Shown: piece by piece, positions 17,351-26,824 of the stretch
Layout of the letters: every line of letters begins with the position of its first letter
How positions within the stretch are numbered: the first letter of the stretch is position 1
Assembly: GCF_009707955.1 (NCBI RefSeq)
Contig: NZ_WMDQ01000002.1
Location: 620,001 to 684,000, forward strand
Length of the DNA stretch: 64,000 nt
Direction: 5' to 3'
Source: Flavobacterium sp. LC2016-13
Lineage (GTDB): Bacteria > Bacteroidota > Bacteroidia > Flavobacteriales > Flavobacteriaceae
Notes under the pieces: generated by a model
Database searches by the model: none
Seen by the model: only the letters and a program-made list of their open reading frames with translations
What the model was told of the DNA's origin: nothing
Program-made: the position numbers and the translations under genes

Positions 17351-17427
17351 GGTGGGCGATGAGGGGTTCGAACCCCCGACCCCCTCGGTGTAAACGAGGT
17401 GCTCTGAACCAGCTGAGCTAATCGCCC
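17350..17427 (-). tRNA. tRNA-Val (anticodon UAC)
   Basis: On the minus strand the 5' end is GGGCGAT, pairing with ATCGCCC at the 3' side. The D arm is AGCTC...GAGC, the anticodon stem CCTCG/CGAGG encloses loop TTTACAC (anticodon TAC), and the T arm carries GGGGGTTCGAACCCC. The CCA end is encoded (17350-17352). The length of 78 nt includes CCA. Confidence 0.96.
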
Positions 17428-17639
17428 TATTTTATTAGGTTGCTATCATTACTGATTGCGAGTGCAAATATACAGCTAGAATTCGTATTTGCAAGCGTTT
17501 TTAGAAATAAAATGAAATAATTTATTGCAATTTTATTTATCGATCTATTTTTCAGCTTTTTAAAAAGAAAATAAAAATTGCCTTTTTCTTAGTATTAAGT
17601 TAAAAAATGAAATCTGGTACTCTAATTAATAATATTCTT

Positions 17640-17669
17640 TTGTATTCACTTGCTATAATCATACATTTG
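17640..17669 (+). promoter_or_regulatory. canonical Bacteroidota promoter of ABC exporter
   Basis: TTG (17640-17642), exactly 19 bp, then TACATTTG (17662-17669), the consensus TTG-N19-TAnnTTTG. The predicted transcription start at about 17674-17676 supports the ATG at 17692 as start and excludes the upstream TTG at 17680. Confidence 0.85.
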
Positions 17670-17691
17670 CATACCTTAATTGTATATTCAA

Positions 17692-19485
17692 ATGGCAAGA
17701 TACCAAGAAAATGATTTACCGAAAGCTAAATTAGACTCTAACTCACTTCAAAAAGCACTCCGAATTTTTAAATATGGTAAAAATCATAAATGGAAATTTT
17801 TTCTAGGCTTAATTTTTCTCTTATTAACCAGCGCTACTGCCCTCGCCTTTCCTAAGTTAATGGGAATGCTGGTAGATTGTGTAACCAATAAAGATTTAAA
17901 CAGAGCTAACGAAATTGCTCTTGCACTTTTGGTTATATTAACGCTGCAAGCTGTTTTTTCTTTTTTCAGAATTTCTCTTTTTGTAAATTTTACCGAAAAC
18001 TCGTTGTCAAATATTCGTTTCGCACTTTATGAAAATTTGGTAAAACTGCCAATGTCTTTTTATTCTCAAAAACGTGTTGGAGAACTTAACAGCAGAATCA
18101 GTGCCGATATTTCGCAATTACAAGACACTTTTACGACAACCATAGCGGAGTTTTTACGTCAGTTAATCTTAATTATTGGTGGTTTTATTATTTTAGGAAA
18201 TATAAGCCCAAAATTAACGCTTATGATGCTCGCAATTGTGCCAATCGTAGCAGTTGCAGCAGTAATATTTGGAAGATTTATTCGTAAATACGGTAAAAAA
18301 ACACAAGATAAAGTAGCAGAAAGCCAGGTTATTGTTGAAGAAACATTGCAGGGAATTAGCAATGTAAAAGCTTTTGCTAACGAATGGTATGAAATTCAGC
18401 GTTATAAAAACAAGATTAAAGAAATTGTAAAAATTGCCATAAAAGGCGGTCAATACAGAGGTTATTTTGCTTCGTTCATAATTTTATGTCTTTTTGGATG
18501 CGTTGTTGCCGTAGTTTGGTACGGAATCACGTTGACTATTAAAGGTGAAGTTGAAGGCGTTGGAGATTTGATTTCATTTGTACTTTATACCACATTTATA
18601 GGTGCTTCTTTTGGAGGAATTGCTGAAATGTATGCACAAATTCAGAAAGCTGTTGGAGCAACAGAACGTGTTTTTGAATTGTTAGAAGAAATTCCGGAAG
18701 ATATTAAAGCAAACTCAAAATCATCATCAGCTATAGAAAAAATAAAAGGAACTGTAAGTTTCAATAATGTTGCTTTTAGTTATCCTTCCCGAAAGGAAGT
18801 TCAGGTTCTTAAAGATGTAAACTTTAAAGCTGAATTTGGTCAGAAAATTGCAATCGTTGGACCAAGTGGTGCCGGAAAATCTACTATTTCTTCTTTATTA
18901 TTGCGTTTTTACGACATTACTTCTGGAGAAATTCTGGTTGACGGGAAAAATATTTATGATTACGATTTAGAAAATCTTCGTGGTAATATGAGTATTGTTC
19001 CGCAGGATGTTATTTTATTTGGAGGAACCATTAGAGAAAATATAGCATACGGAAAACCGGATGCTACAGAAGAAGAAATTATGTTGGCTGCTAAACAAGC
19101 CAATGCATTAAATTTCGTAGAAGGATTTCCTGAAAAATTCGAAACTTTAGTGGGTGAACGTGGTGTAAAATTATCTGGCGGTCAACGTCAGCGTATTGCA
19201 ATTGCAAGAGCACTGCTTAAAAACCCAAGTATATTGATTTTAGATGAAGCTACATCATCACTAGACAGCGAAAGCGAGAAACTGGTTCAGGAAGCATTAG
19301 AAGTATTAATGGAAGGAAGAACAAGTATTATTATTGCACACCGCCTTTCGACAATTAGAAACGCTGATAAAATCCTGGTTTTAGACAACGGAAAAATTAC
19401 CGAAGAAGGAACACATCAGGAATTAATAAACCTGGAAAACGGAATTTACAAAAACCTAAGTAATCTTCAGTTTAGTAATTCTTAA
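17692..19485 (+). CDS. ABC exporter, MsbA/lipid-A-exporter-like (fused permease-ATPase)
   Basis: This 597-residue half-transporter has an N-terminal membrane domain of about six helices (about 30-330), including the NSRISADISQLQDT coupling helix, and an ATPase domain at about 355-595. Walker A is GPSGAGKST (about 389-397), the Q-loop is VPQD, the signature LSGGQRQR (about 493-500), Walker B ILILDEATS (about 515-523) and the switch AHRLS. It probably works as a homodimer exporting a lipid or drug; the substrate is not readable. The start at 17692 fits the promoter at 17640-17669. Confidence 0.9.
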   Translation: MARYQENDLPKAKLDSNSLQKALRIFKYGKNHKWKFFLGLIFLLLTSATALAFPKLMGMLVDCVTNKDLNRANEIALALLVILTLQAVFSFFRISLFVNFTENSLSNIRFALYENLVKLPMSFYSQKRVGELNSRISADISQLQDTFTTTIAEFLRQLILIIGGFIILGNISPKLTLMMLAIVPIVAVAAVIFGRFIRKYGKKTQDKVAESQVIVEETLQGISNVKAFANEWYEIQRYKNKIKEIVKIAIKGGQYRGYFASFIILCLFGCVVAVVWYGITLTIKGEVEGVGDLISFVLYTTFIGASFGGIAEMYAQIQKAVGATERVFELLEEIPEDIKANSKSSSAIEKIKGTVSFNNVAFSYPSRKEVQVLKDVNFKAEFGQKIAIVGPSGAGKSTISSLLLRFYDITSGEILVDGKNIYDYDLENLRGNMSIVPQDVILFGGTIRENIAYGKPDATEEEIMLAAKQANALNFVEGFPEKFETLVGERGVKLSGGQRQRIAIARALLKNPSILILDEATSSLDSESEKLVQEALEVLMEGRTSIIIAHRLSTIRNADKILVLDNGKITEEGTHQELINLENGIYKNLSNLQFSNS

Positions 19486-19521
19486 ATTAGAATTTTCAAT
19501 TTTTAAATTGCAAATTTCAAT

Positions 19522-19555
19522 AAAAAATCCAGAATTTATATTCTGGATTTTTTTT
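19522..19555 (+). terminator. terminator after ABC exporter gene
   Basis: Stem AATCCAGAAT (19526-19535) / ATTCTGGATT (19540-19549), loop TTAT, flanked by A and T runs. Confidence 0.9.
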
Positions 19556-19563
19556 GTGCTTAT

Positions 19564-19659
19564 TTTGTGTCATTTCGACCGGAGGGAGAAATCACATCCA
19601 GAGAGCAACGAACCGGAATTCCGTTATGTGATTTCTCCCTCCGGTCGAAATGACACAAA
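19564..19659. repeat. long inverted-repeat hairpin, family A copy 1
   Basis: Perfect 34-bp arms (19564-19597 and 19626-19659) starting TTTGTGTCATTTCGA and ending GAAATCACAT, with a 28-nt loop beginning CCAGAGAGCAACGAAC. A second copy lies at 30500-30589 with a different but still perfectly paired middle of the stem. Confidence 0.9.
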
Positions 19660-19675
19660 CTTTGTCTACAACAAC

Positions 19676-19708
19676 AAACCCGACAGGTTTTTAAAACCTG
19701 TCGGGTTT
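19676..19708. repeat. dispersed hairpin AAACCCGACAGG type
   Basis: Nearly perfect inverted repeat AAACCCGACAGGTTTT / AAAACCTGTCGGGTTT. It is a class of interspersed hairpin I have seen in Bacteroidota intergenic DNA. It lies between the family A element and the PRODH terminator. Confidence 0.75.
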
Positions 19709-19729
19709 ACCAACACAACGGAATAAAAA

Positions 19730-19757
19730 AGCTCCAATGAAAATTGGAGCTTTTTTT
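19730..19757 (-). terminator. terminator of proline dehydrogenase gene
   Basis: Stem AGCTCCAAT (19730-19738) / ATTGGAGCT (19743-19751), loop GAAA, with T-runs on both sides; downstream of the minus-strand PRODH stop at 19785. Confidence 0.8.
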
Positions 19758-19784
19758 ATGTAAACTGTAAACTGAGACTGAAAA

Positions 19785-20954
19785 CTATTTCCCTTTTCTT
19801 CTCTTACGTTCTGCTTTTATCATCGATAATTCACGGCTTGTTTGTCCGGCTACAGATGTGTTTTCTTCAGCACGACGAATCAAATATGGCATAACGTCTC
19901 TAACAGGCCCAAAAGGCAGGTATTTAGCAACATTATAACCATTTTCGGCAAGGTTGTAACTAATATTATCACTCATTCCGTACAATTGCCCAAACCAAAT
20001 TTTATTATCGTTAGTTGCAATTCCTTTTTCCTTCATCATTTTCATCAATTTGTATGAACTCAATTCGTTGTGAGTTCCTGCAAAAATTGACATTATATCT
20101 AAATGCTCTAACATATATTGTACAGCAGCATCATAATTAACATCGGTTGCTTCTTTAGAAACACAAATTGGCGAAACATAATTTTTTTCTTCCGCTCTTT
20201 TGTTTTCTTTTTCCATGTAAGCGCCACGAACCAATTTCATTCCAATAAAGAAACCTTCATTTTTGGCAATCTCATGCAATTTTTTCAAATAATCCAAACG
20301 ATCCCAACGGTACATTTGTAAAGTATTAAAAACAATTGCTTTTTCTTTATTGTATTTACGCATCATTTCGGTAACTAAATCATCAGCAGCATCCTGCATC
20401 CAGCTTTCTTCACCATCAATCAATAAGGCAACATCTTTTTTGTGAGCTTCGCTGCAAACATGATCAAAACGAGCCACTACTCTATCCCACTCTGCTTGCT
20501 CATCTGGAGTTAACGTTTGTTTTTCTCCTAATTTTTCATACAATTCAAAACGACCAAAACCTGTTGGCTTGAAAACAGCAAACGGAATCGCTAAGCGCTC
20601 TTTTGCAAATTCAACCGTTTTTAATGTCATTTCTAAAGCTGCATCAAACTGAGCCTCTTCTTCTTTTCCTTCAACTGAATAATCTAATACAGACGAAACG
20701 CCTTTAGTAAACATTTTATCCACTACAGTTATACAGTCATTTTCATTTACTCCTCCACAAAAATGATCAAAAACCGTTGCACGAATCAATCCTTCAACCG
20801 GAAGATGTGCTTTTATAGCAAAATTAGTAACTGCAGTACCAATTTTAACCAAAGGTTCGCTGTCGATCATTTTAAAAAGAAAATAAGCCCTGTCAAGTTC
20901 GGTATCACTTTTTAGTGAAAATGCAACTTGAGTGTTATCGAATATTTTTTCCAT
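19785..20954 (-). CDS. proline dehydrogenase (monofunctional)
   Basis: This 389-residue enzyme of the FAD-dependent PRODH barrel family oxidises proline to pyrroline-5-carboxylate and passes electrons to quinones. Motifs are DYSVEGKEEE, FAVFKPTGFGR, LLIDGEESWMQDAADDL, MKLVRGAYMEKENKRA (substrate and FAD region) and AGTHNELSSYKL with NIWFGQLYGMSDN-type residues near the C-terminus. It lacks the P5C dehydrogenase domain of PutA. A -7 box TATCTTTG (plus-strand complement at 20972-20979) lies about 20 bp upstream of the start. Confidence 0.93.
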   Translation of the reverse strand: MEKIFDNTQVAFSLKSDTELDRAYFLFKMIDSEPLVKIGTAVTNFAIKAHLPVEGLIRATVFDHFCGGVNENDCITVVDKMFTKGVSSVLDYSVEGKEEEAQFDAALEMTLKTVEFAKERLAIPFAVFKPTGFGRFELYEKLGEKQTLTPDEQAEWDRVVARFDHVCSEAHKKDVALLIDGEESWMQDAADDLVTEMMRKYNKEKAIVFNTLQMYRWDRLDYLKKLHEIAKNEGFFIGMKLVRGAYMEKENKRAEEKNYVSPICVSKEATDVNYDAAVQYMLEHLDIMSIFAGTHNELSSYKLMKMMKEKGIATNDNKIWFGQLYGMSDNISYNLAENGYNVAKYLPFGPVRDVMPYLIRRAEENTSVAGQTSRELSMIKAERKRRKGK

Positions 20955-21116
20955 TAAGTTTAGTTTTTGTGCAAAGATATAGACTGTTTTGAATATTATT
21001 TACTAAAACGTATCATATTTTTTAATATCATTAATCAGTTCAAAATTGTTTTATATTTAAAAAGTAAGATTTTACTTTATTTTTTTATGTATTTTTGCAA
21101 AAGAAATAAAAATATC

Positions 21117-23828
21117 ATGAATAATACGATCGAAAATATAATAAACGAAACCAAAGGGAAACAGGCTACATCCGGTTTTGTTGTTCTTTCTTTTATATGT
21201 TCTCTGTTAATTATTGACTTTTTCCCTTATTTTAAGACCTTAGAGATCATTAATCCGCAGTTTTTATATTTATCGCTTTTAAATGTAATTATGGGCATTT
21301 ATTTTTATGCCAATTCTAAAGCCATTTCTCAGGATATCTTACCTATTTTTAAACGTAATTCTGTTTTTAAACTTTATTTAGTCTTTGTTTTACTTTGCGG
21401 GATCTCTGTTTTTTCAGCCAAAAACACATCACTTGTATACACAAAACTGACTCAAATAATTATTATTTTCTGCCTTTTTATAAACCTTACTATTTTACTG
21501 AAAAACAAGCTGGATTTGGTTTACAAAATTGTATTCATCGTAAGTATTTCAGCCTTAATTCAATCTTGGCAGCAACTTTGTCATTTTGTAATTATTCCAA
21601 GAAATGCTTCAATTATCGATCTTTTAAATAATATGAAAGGAAACACAGGAAACATTAATATACTTGCTGCCAGCCTTACTATTAAAGTTCCGTTTCTGCT
21701 ATGTGGTATAACACATTTTAATAAATACAAAAAATGGTTTACTGTTTTTTGCTTGTTTTCAGTTACTGCCGTTATCTTTTTAACAGGCGCCAGAACTCCG
21801 CTTATCAACTTGTTTTTAATATTTAGTATTTACATCATTTATCTTTTTAGAGAATTTTCGTTTACAAGAACAGCTCTTTCAAAAATCTTATTTCTAATAA
21901 TTCCGGTATTAATTGCTATTTTATTTTCAAACTCCATTTTTCAAAAATCAAAAGATAAAAGCAGATACGTTTCTTTAGAAAACAGAGTTAGCCAAATTAA
22001 CACCAAAGATGAATCATCACAAGCGAGGTTAACATTTTGGAATAATGCGCTTAAAATGAATGAAAAAGCACCATTTGGAATTGGTTTGGGTAATTATCAG
22101 GTTGAATCTATTCCTTATGAAAGAACAACCTCAAACGACTCTACGGTGTCTTTACATACGCATAATGATTTTCTTGAAATTTCAGCAGAAACCGGAATAA
22201 TCAATGGTCTCGTTTATCTTTCTATTTTCATCTATCTTTTTATTATCAATTTAAAAAACATAATAAAACCAAAAAAGAAAGAAGATCAGGTAATTGCTCT
22301 GTTAACTATGATGCTGCTAATTGTTTACGGAATAGATTCTTTATTTAATTTTCCTATGTACAGGCCAACAATGGCGATCTTTTTCAGTTTAATTTTAGCC
22401 CTAAGTTTACTTAATAATTCAAATGAAAATTTGGCAGCGTTTAAAGCAAAGAAAACATCATATAAAATAATAATTTCAATTTTAACTGGTGTAGCCATAC
22501 TAACGAGTTATTCTGCTTTTATAATTTTTAAAGCTTCAAATCTTGAATATTTAATTTCCGGAGATAACATTAATATGAATCAAAAAGGAAGATTGACGGG
22601 AGATGAAGTAATAAAAAGAATGTCAGCCTATCCAAATACATTTAGCAGTTCAGAATCATTTTATGAATATGCGGGAATTTATTACGTACGTGAAAAACAA
22701 TACGACAAAGCTTTAAAATGTTTTGCTAAAGCAAGTAAAATTAATGGCTATTCAGGACGTATTGAGTTTTATAAACAAGTTATTTCTAAACACAAAGGAG
22801 ATATAGATAGTGCTTATATCTATTCTAAAGAATCTTTTTATTTGCGTCCAAGAAATTATGCAATATTTGAACCTGCAATTGATTTTGCAATATCAAAAAA
22901 AGATACATTAGAAATACTAAAAGAACATAAATTATTTAATAAATACAGACCAATGCCCAAAACCTGGATTAAAGCAGCAAAAGGGCTGCAGTTTTCAGGA
23001 TATAATGATAAAAGTTTAATTGGTTTTGTTGATCAGGGATTAAAAACTTTTCCTAAAGACAGCTCATTAACAGCAATGAAAAATAATCTGTTAATAACGA
23101 ATTATCTTGTTGGCGGGCAAGGATTTGAAATGAATTCAGACTTAAATAAAGCATTGGATTCCTATGAAAAGGTTTTAAAGATTGATTCTAAGAATATATA
23201 TGCATTGCAAAATATCGGTTTCAATTATTTTAAACAAGGACAGAATAAAAAAGCGATAAGCAGTTTGTTAAATGCGCTGGAATATTCCGGTTTAAATGAT
23301 GGTAAAACAGAGTTTTATCTGGGTCTTGCCTATTTAAAAGAAAGAGACAAAACGAATGCCTTGAAATATTTTAATATTTCAAAAACCAGAAATTTCCCTT
23401 TGGCAAAACAATTAATATCTTCTTATTTGTATCATGAAGATCCTGCTACTGAAAAATCCTTTGCCAAAAGAAAAAATGATCTTTTAATTGCAGATTATAT
23501 TGCAGAAGGTCAAAGCTTTGAAGAACAAAAAAAGATGGATAAAGCACTTGAATCTTATCAGAAAGCTTTAAAAGTTGATTCTAAAAACATTTATGCCTTT
23601 CAAAATATAGGTTTCTACTATTTAAAAGTAGGGCAAAGTAAAAAGGCAATAAATTATTTATTGAACGCATTAAAATATCCAGGCTTAAACAACGGAAAAA
23701 CAGAGTATTTCTTGGCAATTTGTTATTTAAATGAAAATGACAAAACTAATGCGTGCAAATATTTAAATATATCCGAGGAAAAAAAATATTCTGGTGCGCA
23801 ACAATTAACGGCAAAGATTTGTAAATAG
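21117..23828 (+). CDS. O-antigen-ligase-like membrane protein with C-terminal TPR repeats
   Basis: The start at the ATG of MNNTIENIINE (21117) gives 903 residues; an in-frame TTG at 20967 is upstream. About ten to twelve membrane helices (about 20-460) carry the Wzy_C-type periplasmic loop with FGIGLGNYQVESI and HTHNDFLEISAETGI. The final 420 residues are soluble, with TPRs. Two units of about 115 residues, about 656-775 and 787-903, are near-repeats (KALDSYEKVLKIDSKNIYAL versus KALESYQKALKVDSKNIYAF). Possibly a polysaccharide ligase or polymerase; substrate unknown. Confidence 0.8.
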   Translation: MNNTIENIINETKGKQATSGFVVLSFICSLLIIDFFPYFKTLEIINPQFLYLSLLNVIMGIYFYANSKAISQDILPIFKRNSVFKLYLVFVLLCGISVFSAKNTSLVYTKLTQIIIIFCLFINLTILLKNKLDLVYKIVFIVSISALIQSWQQLCHFVIIPRNASIIDLLNNMKGNTGNINILAASLTIKVPFLLCGITHFNKYKKWFTVFCLFSVTAVIFLTGARTPLINLFLIFSIYIIYLFREFSFTRTALSKILFLIIPVLIAILFSNSIFQKSKDKSRYVSLENRVSQINTKDESSQARLTFWNNALKMNEKAPFGIGLGNYQVESIPYERTTSNDSTVSLHTHNDFLEISAETGIINGLVYLSIFIYLFIINLKNIIKPKKKEDQVIALLTMMLLIVYGIDSLFNFPMYRPTMAIFFSLILALSLLNNSNENLAAFKAKKTSYKIIISILTGVAILTSYSAFIIFKASNLEYLISGDNINMNQKGRLTGDEVIKRMSAYPNTFSSSESFYEYAGIYYVREKQYDKALKCFAKASKINGYSGRIEFYKQVISKHKGDIDSAYIYSKESFYLRPRNYAIFEPAIDFAISKKDTLEILKEHKLFNKYRPMPKTWIKAAKGLQFSGYNDKSLIGFVDQGLKTFPKDSSLTAMKNNLLITNYLVGGQGFEMNSDLNKALDSYEKVLKIDSKNIYALQNIGFNYFKQGQNKKAISSLLNALEYSGLNDGKTEFYLGLAYLKERDKTNALKYFNISKTRNFPLAKQLISSYLYHEDPATEKSFAKRKNDLLIADYIAEGQSFEEQKKMDKALESYQKALKVDSKNIYAFQNIGFYYLKVGQSKKAINYLLNALKYPGLNNGKTEYFLAICYLNENDKTNACKYLNISEEKKYSGAQQLTAKICK

Positions 23829-23948
23829 TTTCTGTTCTATTTAAAGGACTAATTTAGAATGATTCGTTTTAAAACAAATTAGGGTTAAAGTTTGAATATT
23901 ATTTGTTGAAAAATCCCTTATTTTGCGGTTTCAATTAACCGAAGAATT

Positions 23949-25016
23949 ATGCAATCTATTCAAGCGAACAATTACCTCGTGCATTTTAACCAGAATGCTT
24001 ACGAAGCTTTAAATAAACATTTAAGAGAGAATAAATACTCTAATATCTTTATTATAGTTGATACTCAAACAAATGAATATTGTCTTCCTAAGTTTTTACC
24101 TGTAATTGAAACGGATTTAAATATCGAAATTATTGAATTTGAATCTGGCGAAGTAAATAAAAATATTGAAACTTGTATTGAAATCTGGAATGTATTAACA
24201 GAACTTGGCGCAGATAGAAAAGCATTAATAATAAATCTTGGCGGCGGCGTTGTTACAGATTTAGGCGGATTTGTGGCCTCTACTTTTAAAAGAGGTGTTG
24301 ATTTTATAAATATTCCAACTACACTATTATCAATGGTTGATGCTTCTGTTGGAGGGAAAACCGGAGTTGATTTAGGAAATTTAAAAAACCAGATTGGTGT
24401 TATCAACGTTCCGCAAATGGTTTTAATTGATACTCAATATCTTGAAACTTTACCGCAAAGCGAAATGCGTTCCGGATTAGCAGAAATGCTAAAACACGGT
24501 TTAATTTATGATGCAGCATACTGGAAACAGTTTTTAGATTTAAAAGCTATCGATTATGCTGACTTTGATGAATTGATTTATCGTTCAGTCGAAATTAAAA
24601 ATGAAATCGTAATTCAGGATCCAACAGAGAAAAACATTCGTAAAGCATTGAATTTCGGGCATACTTTGGGACATGCGATAGAAAGTTATTTCTTAGAAAG
24701 CGAAACCAAAACAACATTATTACATGGAGAAGCAATTGCGATTGGAATGATTTTGGAAAGTTATATCTCATTACATAAAAATTTAATTACAGCAGAAGAA
24801 TATGCTGAAATTAAAACCGCAATTAAAAGCATTTATGATGATGTAATTATTGAAGAAAATGACATCGAACCGATCTTGGAATTGCTAATTCACGACAAAA
24901 AAAATGAGTACGGTTTAATTCAATTTGCCTTAATTGAAGGCATTGGTAAAATAAAAATTAACCAATCCGTTGAAAATAAATTAATTCTGAACGCGTTTCA
25001 AGATTATAAATCTTAA
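23949..25016 (+). CDS. aroB: 3-dehydroquinate synthase
   Basis: This 355-residue AroB catalyses the second shikimate step, DAHP to 3-dehydroquinate, with NAD and a divalent metal. Motifs are LGGGVVTDLGGFVASTFKRG (about 96-115), PTTLLSMVDASVGGKTGVD, the metal-ligand region RSGLAEMLKHGLIYD, and FGHTLGHAIES followed by LHGEAIAIGM, which hold the zinc histidines. Length is normal for the family. It is preceded by a degenerate -7-like box and followed by the intergenic ORF and decarboxylase locus. Confidence 0.95.
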   Translation: MQSIQANNYLVHFNQNAYEALNKHLRENKYSNIFIIVDTQTNEYCLPKFLPVIETDLNIEIIEFESGEVNKNIETCIEIWNVLTELGADRKALIINLGGGVVTDLGGFVASTFKRGVDFINIPTTLLSMVDASVGGKTGVDLGNLKNQIGVINVPQMVLIDTQYLETLPQSEMRSGLAEMLKHGLIYDAAYWKQFLDLKAIDYADFDELIYRSVEIKNEIVIQDPTEKNIRKALNFGHTLGHAIESYFLESETKTTLLHGEAIAIGMILESYISLHKNLITAEEYAEIKTAIKSIYDDVIIEENDIEPILELLIHDKKNEYGLIQFALIEGIGKIKINQSVENKLILNAFQDYKS

Positions 25017-25060
25017 ACTTTTTTTAATCAAAAGCATTGCTTTAGGTATATATTATTTTT

Positions 25061-25068
25061 TACATTTG
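25061..25068 (+). promoter_or_regulatory. -7 box in aroB-decarboxylase gap
   Basis: TACATTTG with a TTG 21 bp upstream (25037-25039). Transcription would start about 25073-25076, just at the ATG of the short ORF, so the RNA may be leaderless for that ORF or serve as the leader of the decarboxylase operon. Confidence 0.6.
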
Positions 25069-25073
25069 CCACG

Positions 25074-25253
25074 ATGAAAACAAACAATAAACAAAGACAT
25101 TTCAGTTCTTATAGAAACCGGCTCAATAGTTCCTTACTAAGGATGTTGAATCGTTTTTATAATAGTAAAAGTCCGTTTTGTTTTGATGTTTTCCAATGCT
25201 CAAAAGCAGAACACGAAAAACTGCAAATTATATTTGCCAATATTAGGGTTTGA
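25074..25253 (+). CDS. possible 59-residue ORF upstream of arginine decarboxylase
   Basis: An ATG-initiated ORF with full-length frame to TGA encodes a basic, Ser/Asn-rich peptide (begins MKTNNKQRHFSSYRNRL; contains PFCFDVFQCSKAE). It starts at the predicted transcription start of the promoter at 25061-25068, and 62 bp separates it from the decarboxylase ATG. It could be a small protein, a leader peptide or coincidental. I recognise no family. Confidence 0.35.
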   Translation: MKTNNKQRHFSSYRNRLNSSLLRMLNRFYNSKSPFCFDVFQCSKAEHEKLQIIFANIRV

Positions 25254-25315
25254 ATTTTAGATTTAGCAAAAAATCACTAAATTTAATAATTACTACTTAA
25301 AATATTGACAAATAA

Positions 25316-26719
25316 ATGAATACAAAATATTCTGACCTAATAAATCAAACTTATTATTTTCCACAAGAGGAATTTAAATTAAATAAAGACAACTTACAAT
25401 TTCACAACATCGATTTGATGAAATTAGTTGAGCAATATGGTACCCCATTAAAATTTACTTATTTACCTCAAATTTCTGAAAATATCAACAAGGCAAAAGC
25501 CTGGTTCAGAAAATCGATGGAAAAAAATAAATACGAGGCAAAATATTATTATTGTTATTGTACTAAAAGTTCTCATTTTGAATACATTATGAATGAAGCT
25601 TTTAAAAACAACATTCATATTGAAACATCATCTGCTTTTGATGTTAATATAGTAGAGAATTTGTTGGAAAATGGCAAAATAAACAAAAGTACTTATGTCA
25701 TTTGCAACGGTTTTAAAAGAGATGAATACATCAGCAATATTGCAAGATTAGTTAATAACGGACATAAAAACACGATTCCGATTATTGATAATTATGAAGA
25801 ATTAGACTTGCTTCAGGCTGAAATTAAAGGAAAATTCAAAATAGGAATTAGAATTGCTGCCGAAGAAGAACCTAAATTTGAGTTTTATACTTCAAGATTA
25901 GGTATTGGATATAAAAACATTGTTTCGTTCTATAAAAAACAAATTCAGGAAAATGATAAATTAGAGCTTAAAATGCTTCACTTTTTTATCAATACCGGAA
26001 TAAATGATACAGCATATTATTGGAATGAGTTGGTAAAATGTATCAAAGTATACATTGCACTTAAAAAGGAATGCCCTACTCTTGATGGTTTGAACATTGG
26101 AGGCGGTTTTCCAATTAAAAATTCATTAGCTTTTGAATATGACTATCAATATATGATTGACGAAATCATCAATCAGATTAAAATAGCATGTGATGAAGCT
26201 GAAGTTGATGTTCCGAATATTTTTACTGAATTTGGATCATTTACAGTAGGAGAAAGCGGTGGTGCAATTTATCAGATTTTGTATCAAAAGCAACAAAACG
26301 ACAGAGAAAAATGGAATATGATCGATTCATCATTCATTACCACTTTGCCGGATACGTGGGCAATCAATAAGCGTTTCATAATGTTGGCAGTGAATCGTTG
26401 GAATGATACTTATGAGCGGGTTTTATTAGGAGGATTGACTTGTGATAGTGACGATTATTACAATTCAGAACAAAATATGAACGCTATTTATTTACCTAAA
26501 TACAACAAGGAAAAGCCATTATATATTGGTTTCTTTAATACTGGTGCGTATCAGGAAACTATTGGAGGTTACGGAGGTTTACACCACTGTTTGATTCCAC
26601 AACCTAAACATATTTTGATAGATCGTGATGAAAATGGAATTTTGGCAACTGAGGTTTTCTCAGAACAACAAACTTCTGATGATGTATTGAAGATTTTAGG
26701 GTACACAAAAAAAATATAA
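25316..26719 (+). CDS. arginine decarboxylase (fold III PLP enzyme)
   Basis: This 467-residue enzyme of the alanine-racemase-fold decarboxylase family makes agmatine from arginine, the first step of polyamine synthesis. The PLP lysine is Lys84 in CYCTKSSHF. HFFINTGIND resembles the HFHxG element of family members. EFGSFTVGESGG is the PLP-phosphate region, TCDSDD (about 375-380) the active-site Cys/Asp element, and NTGAYQETIGG the C-terminal Tyr. Distinct from large SpeA, which has about 630-660 residues. It is 105 bp upstream of the DHS-like gene. Confidence 0.85.
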   Translation: MNTKYSDLINQTYYFPQEEFKLNKDNLQFHNIDLMKLVEQYGTPLKFTYLPQISENINKAKAWFRKSMEKNKYEAKYYYCYCTKSSHFEYIMNEAFKNNIHIETSSAFDVNIVENLLENGKINKSTYVICNGFKRDEYISNIARLVNNGHKNTIPIIDNYEELDLLQAEIKGKFKIGIRIAAEEEPKFEFYTSRLGIGYKNIVSFYKKQIQENDKLELKMLHFFINTGINDTAYYWNELVKCIKVYIALKKECPTLDGLNIGGGFPIKNSLAFEYDYQYMIDEIINQIKIACDEAEVDVPNIFTEFGSFTVGESGGAIYQILYQKQQNDREKWNMIDSSFITTLPDTWAINKRFIMLAVNRWNDTYERVLLGGLTCDSDDYYNSEQNMNAIYLPKYNKEKPLYIGFFNTGAYQETIGGYGGLHHCLIPQPKHILIDRDENGILATEVFSEQQTSDDVLKILGYTKKI

Positions 26720-26824
26720 AAAAAAACCTGCAAATTAAATGTTAATATCCATAAAATTATTAATTTGCAGTACCATCTAAAAGGTTAAACTTTTAATTCA
26801 AAAAAAAACAAAAAAACAAAAAAA

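Noticed and set aside
14534..17427. Prophage or integrative element at the tRNA-Val
   Set aside because: No integrase, recombinase, structural phage gene or repeated tRNA end is visible in the window.
19564..19659. Riboswitch or CRISPR repeat
   Set aside because: A single perfect hairpin with a second copy far away is a dispersed repeat; there is no spaced array and no downstream gene to regulate in the expected orientation.
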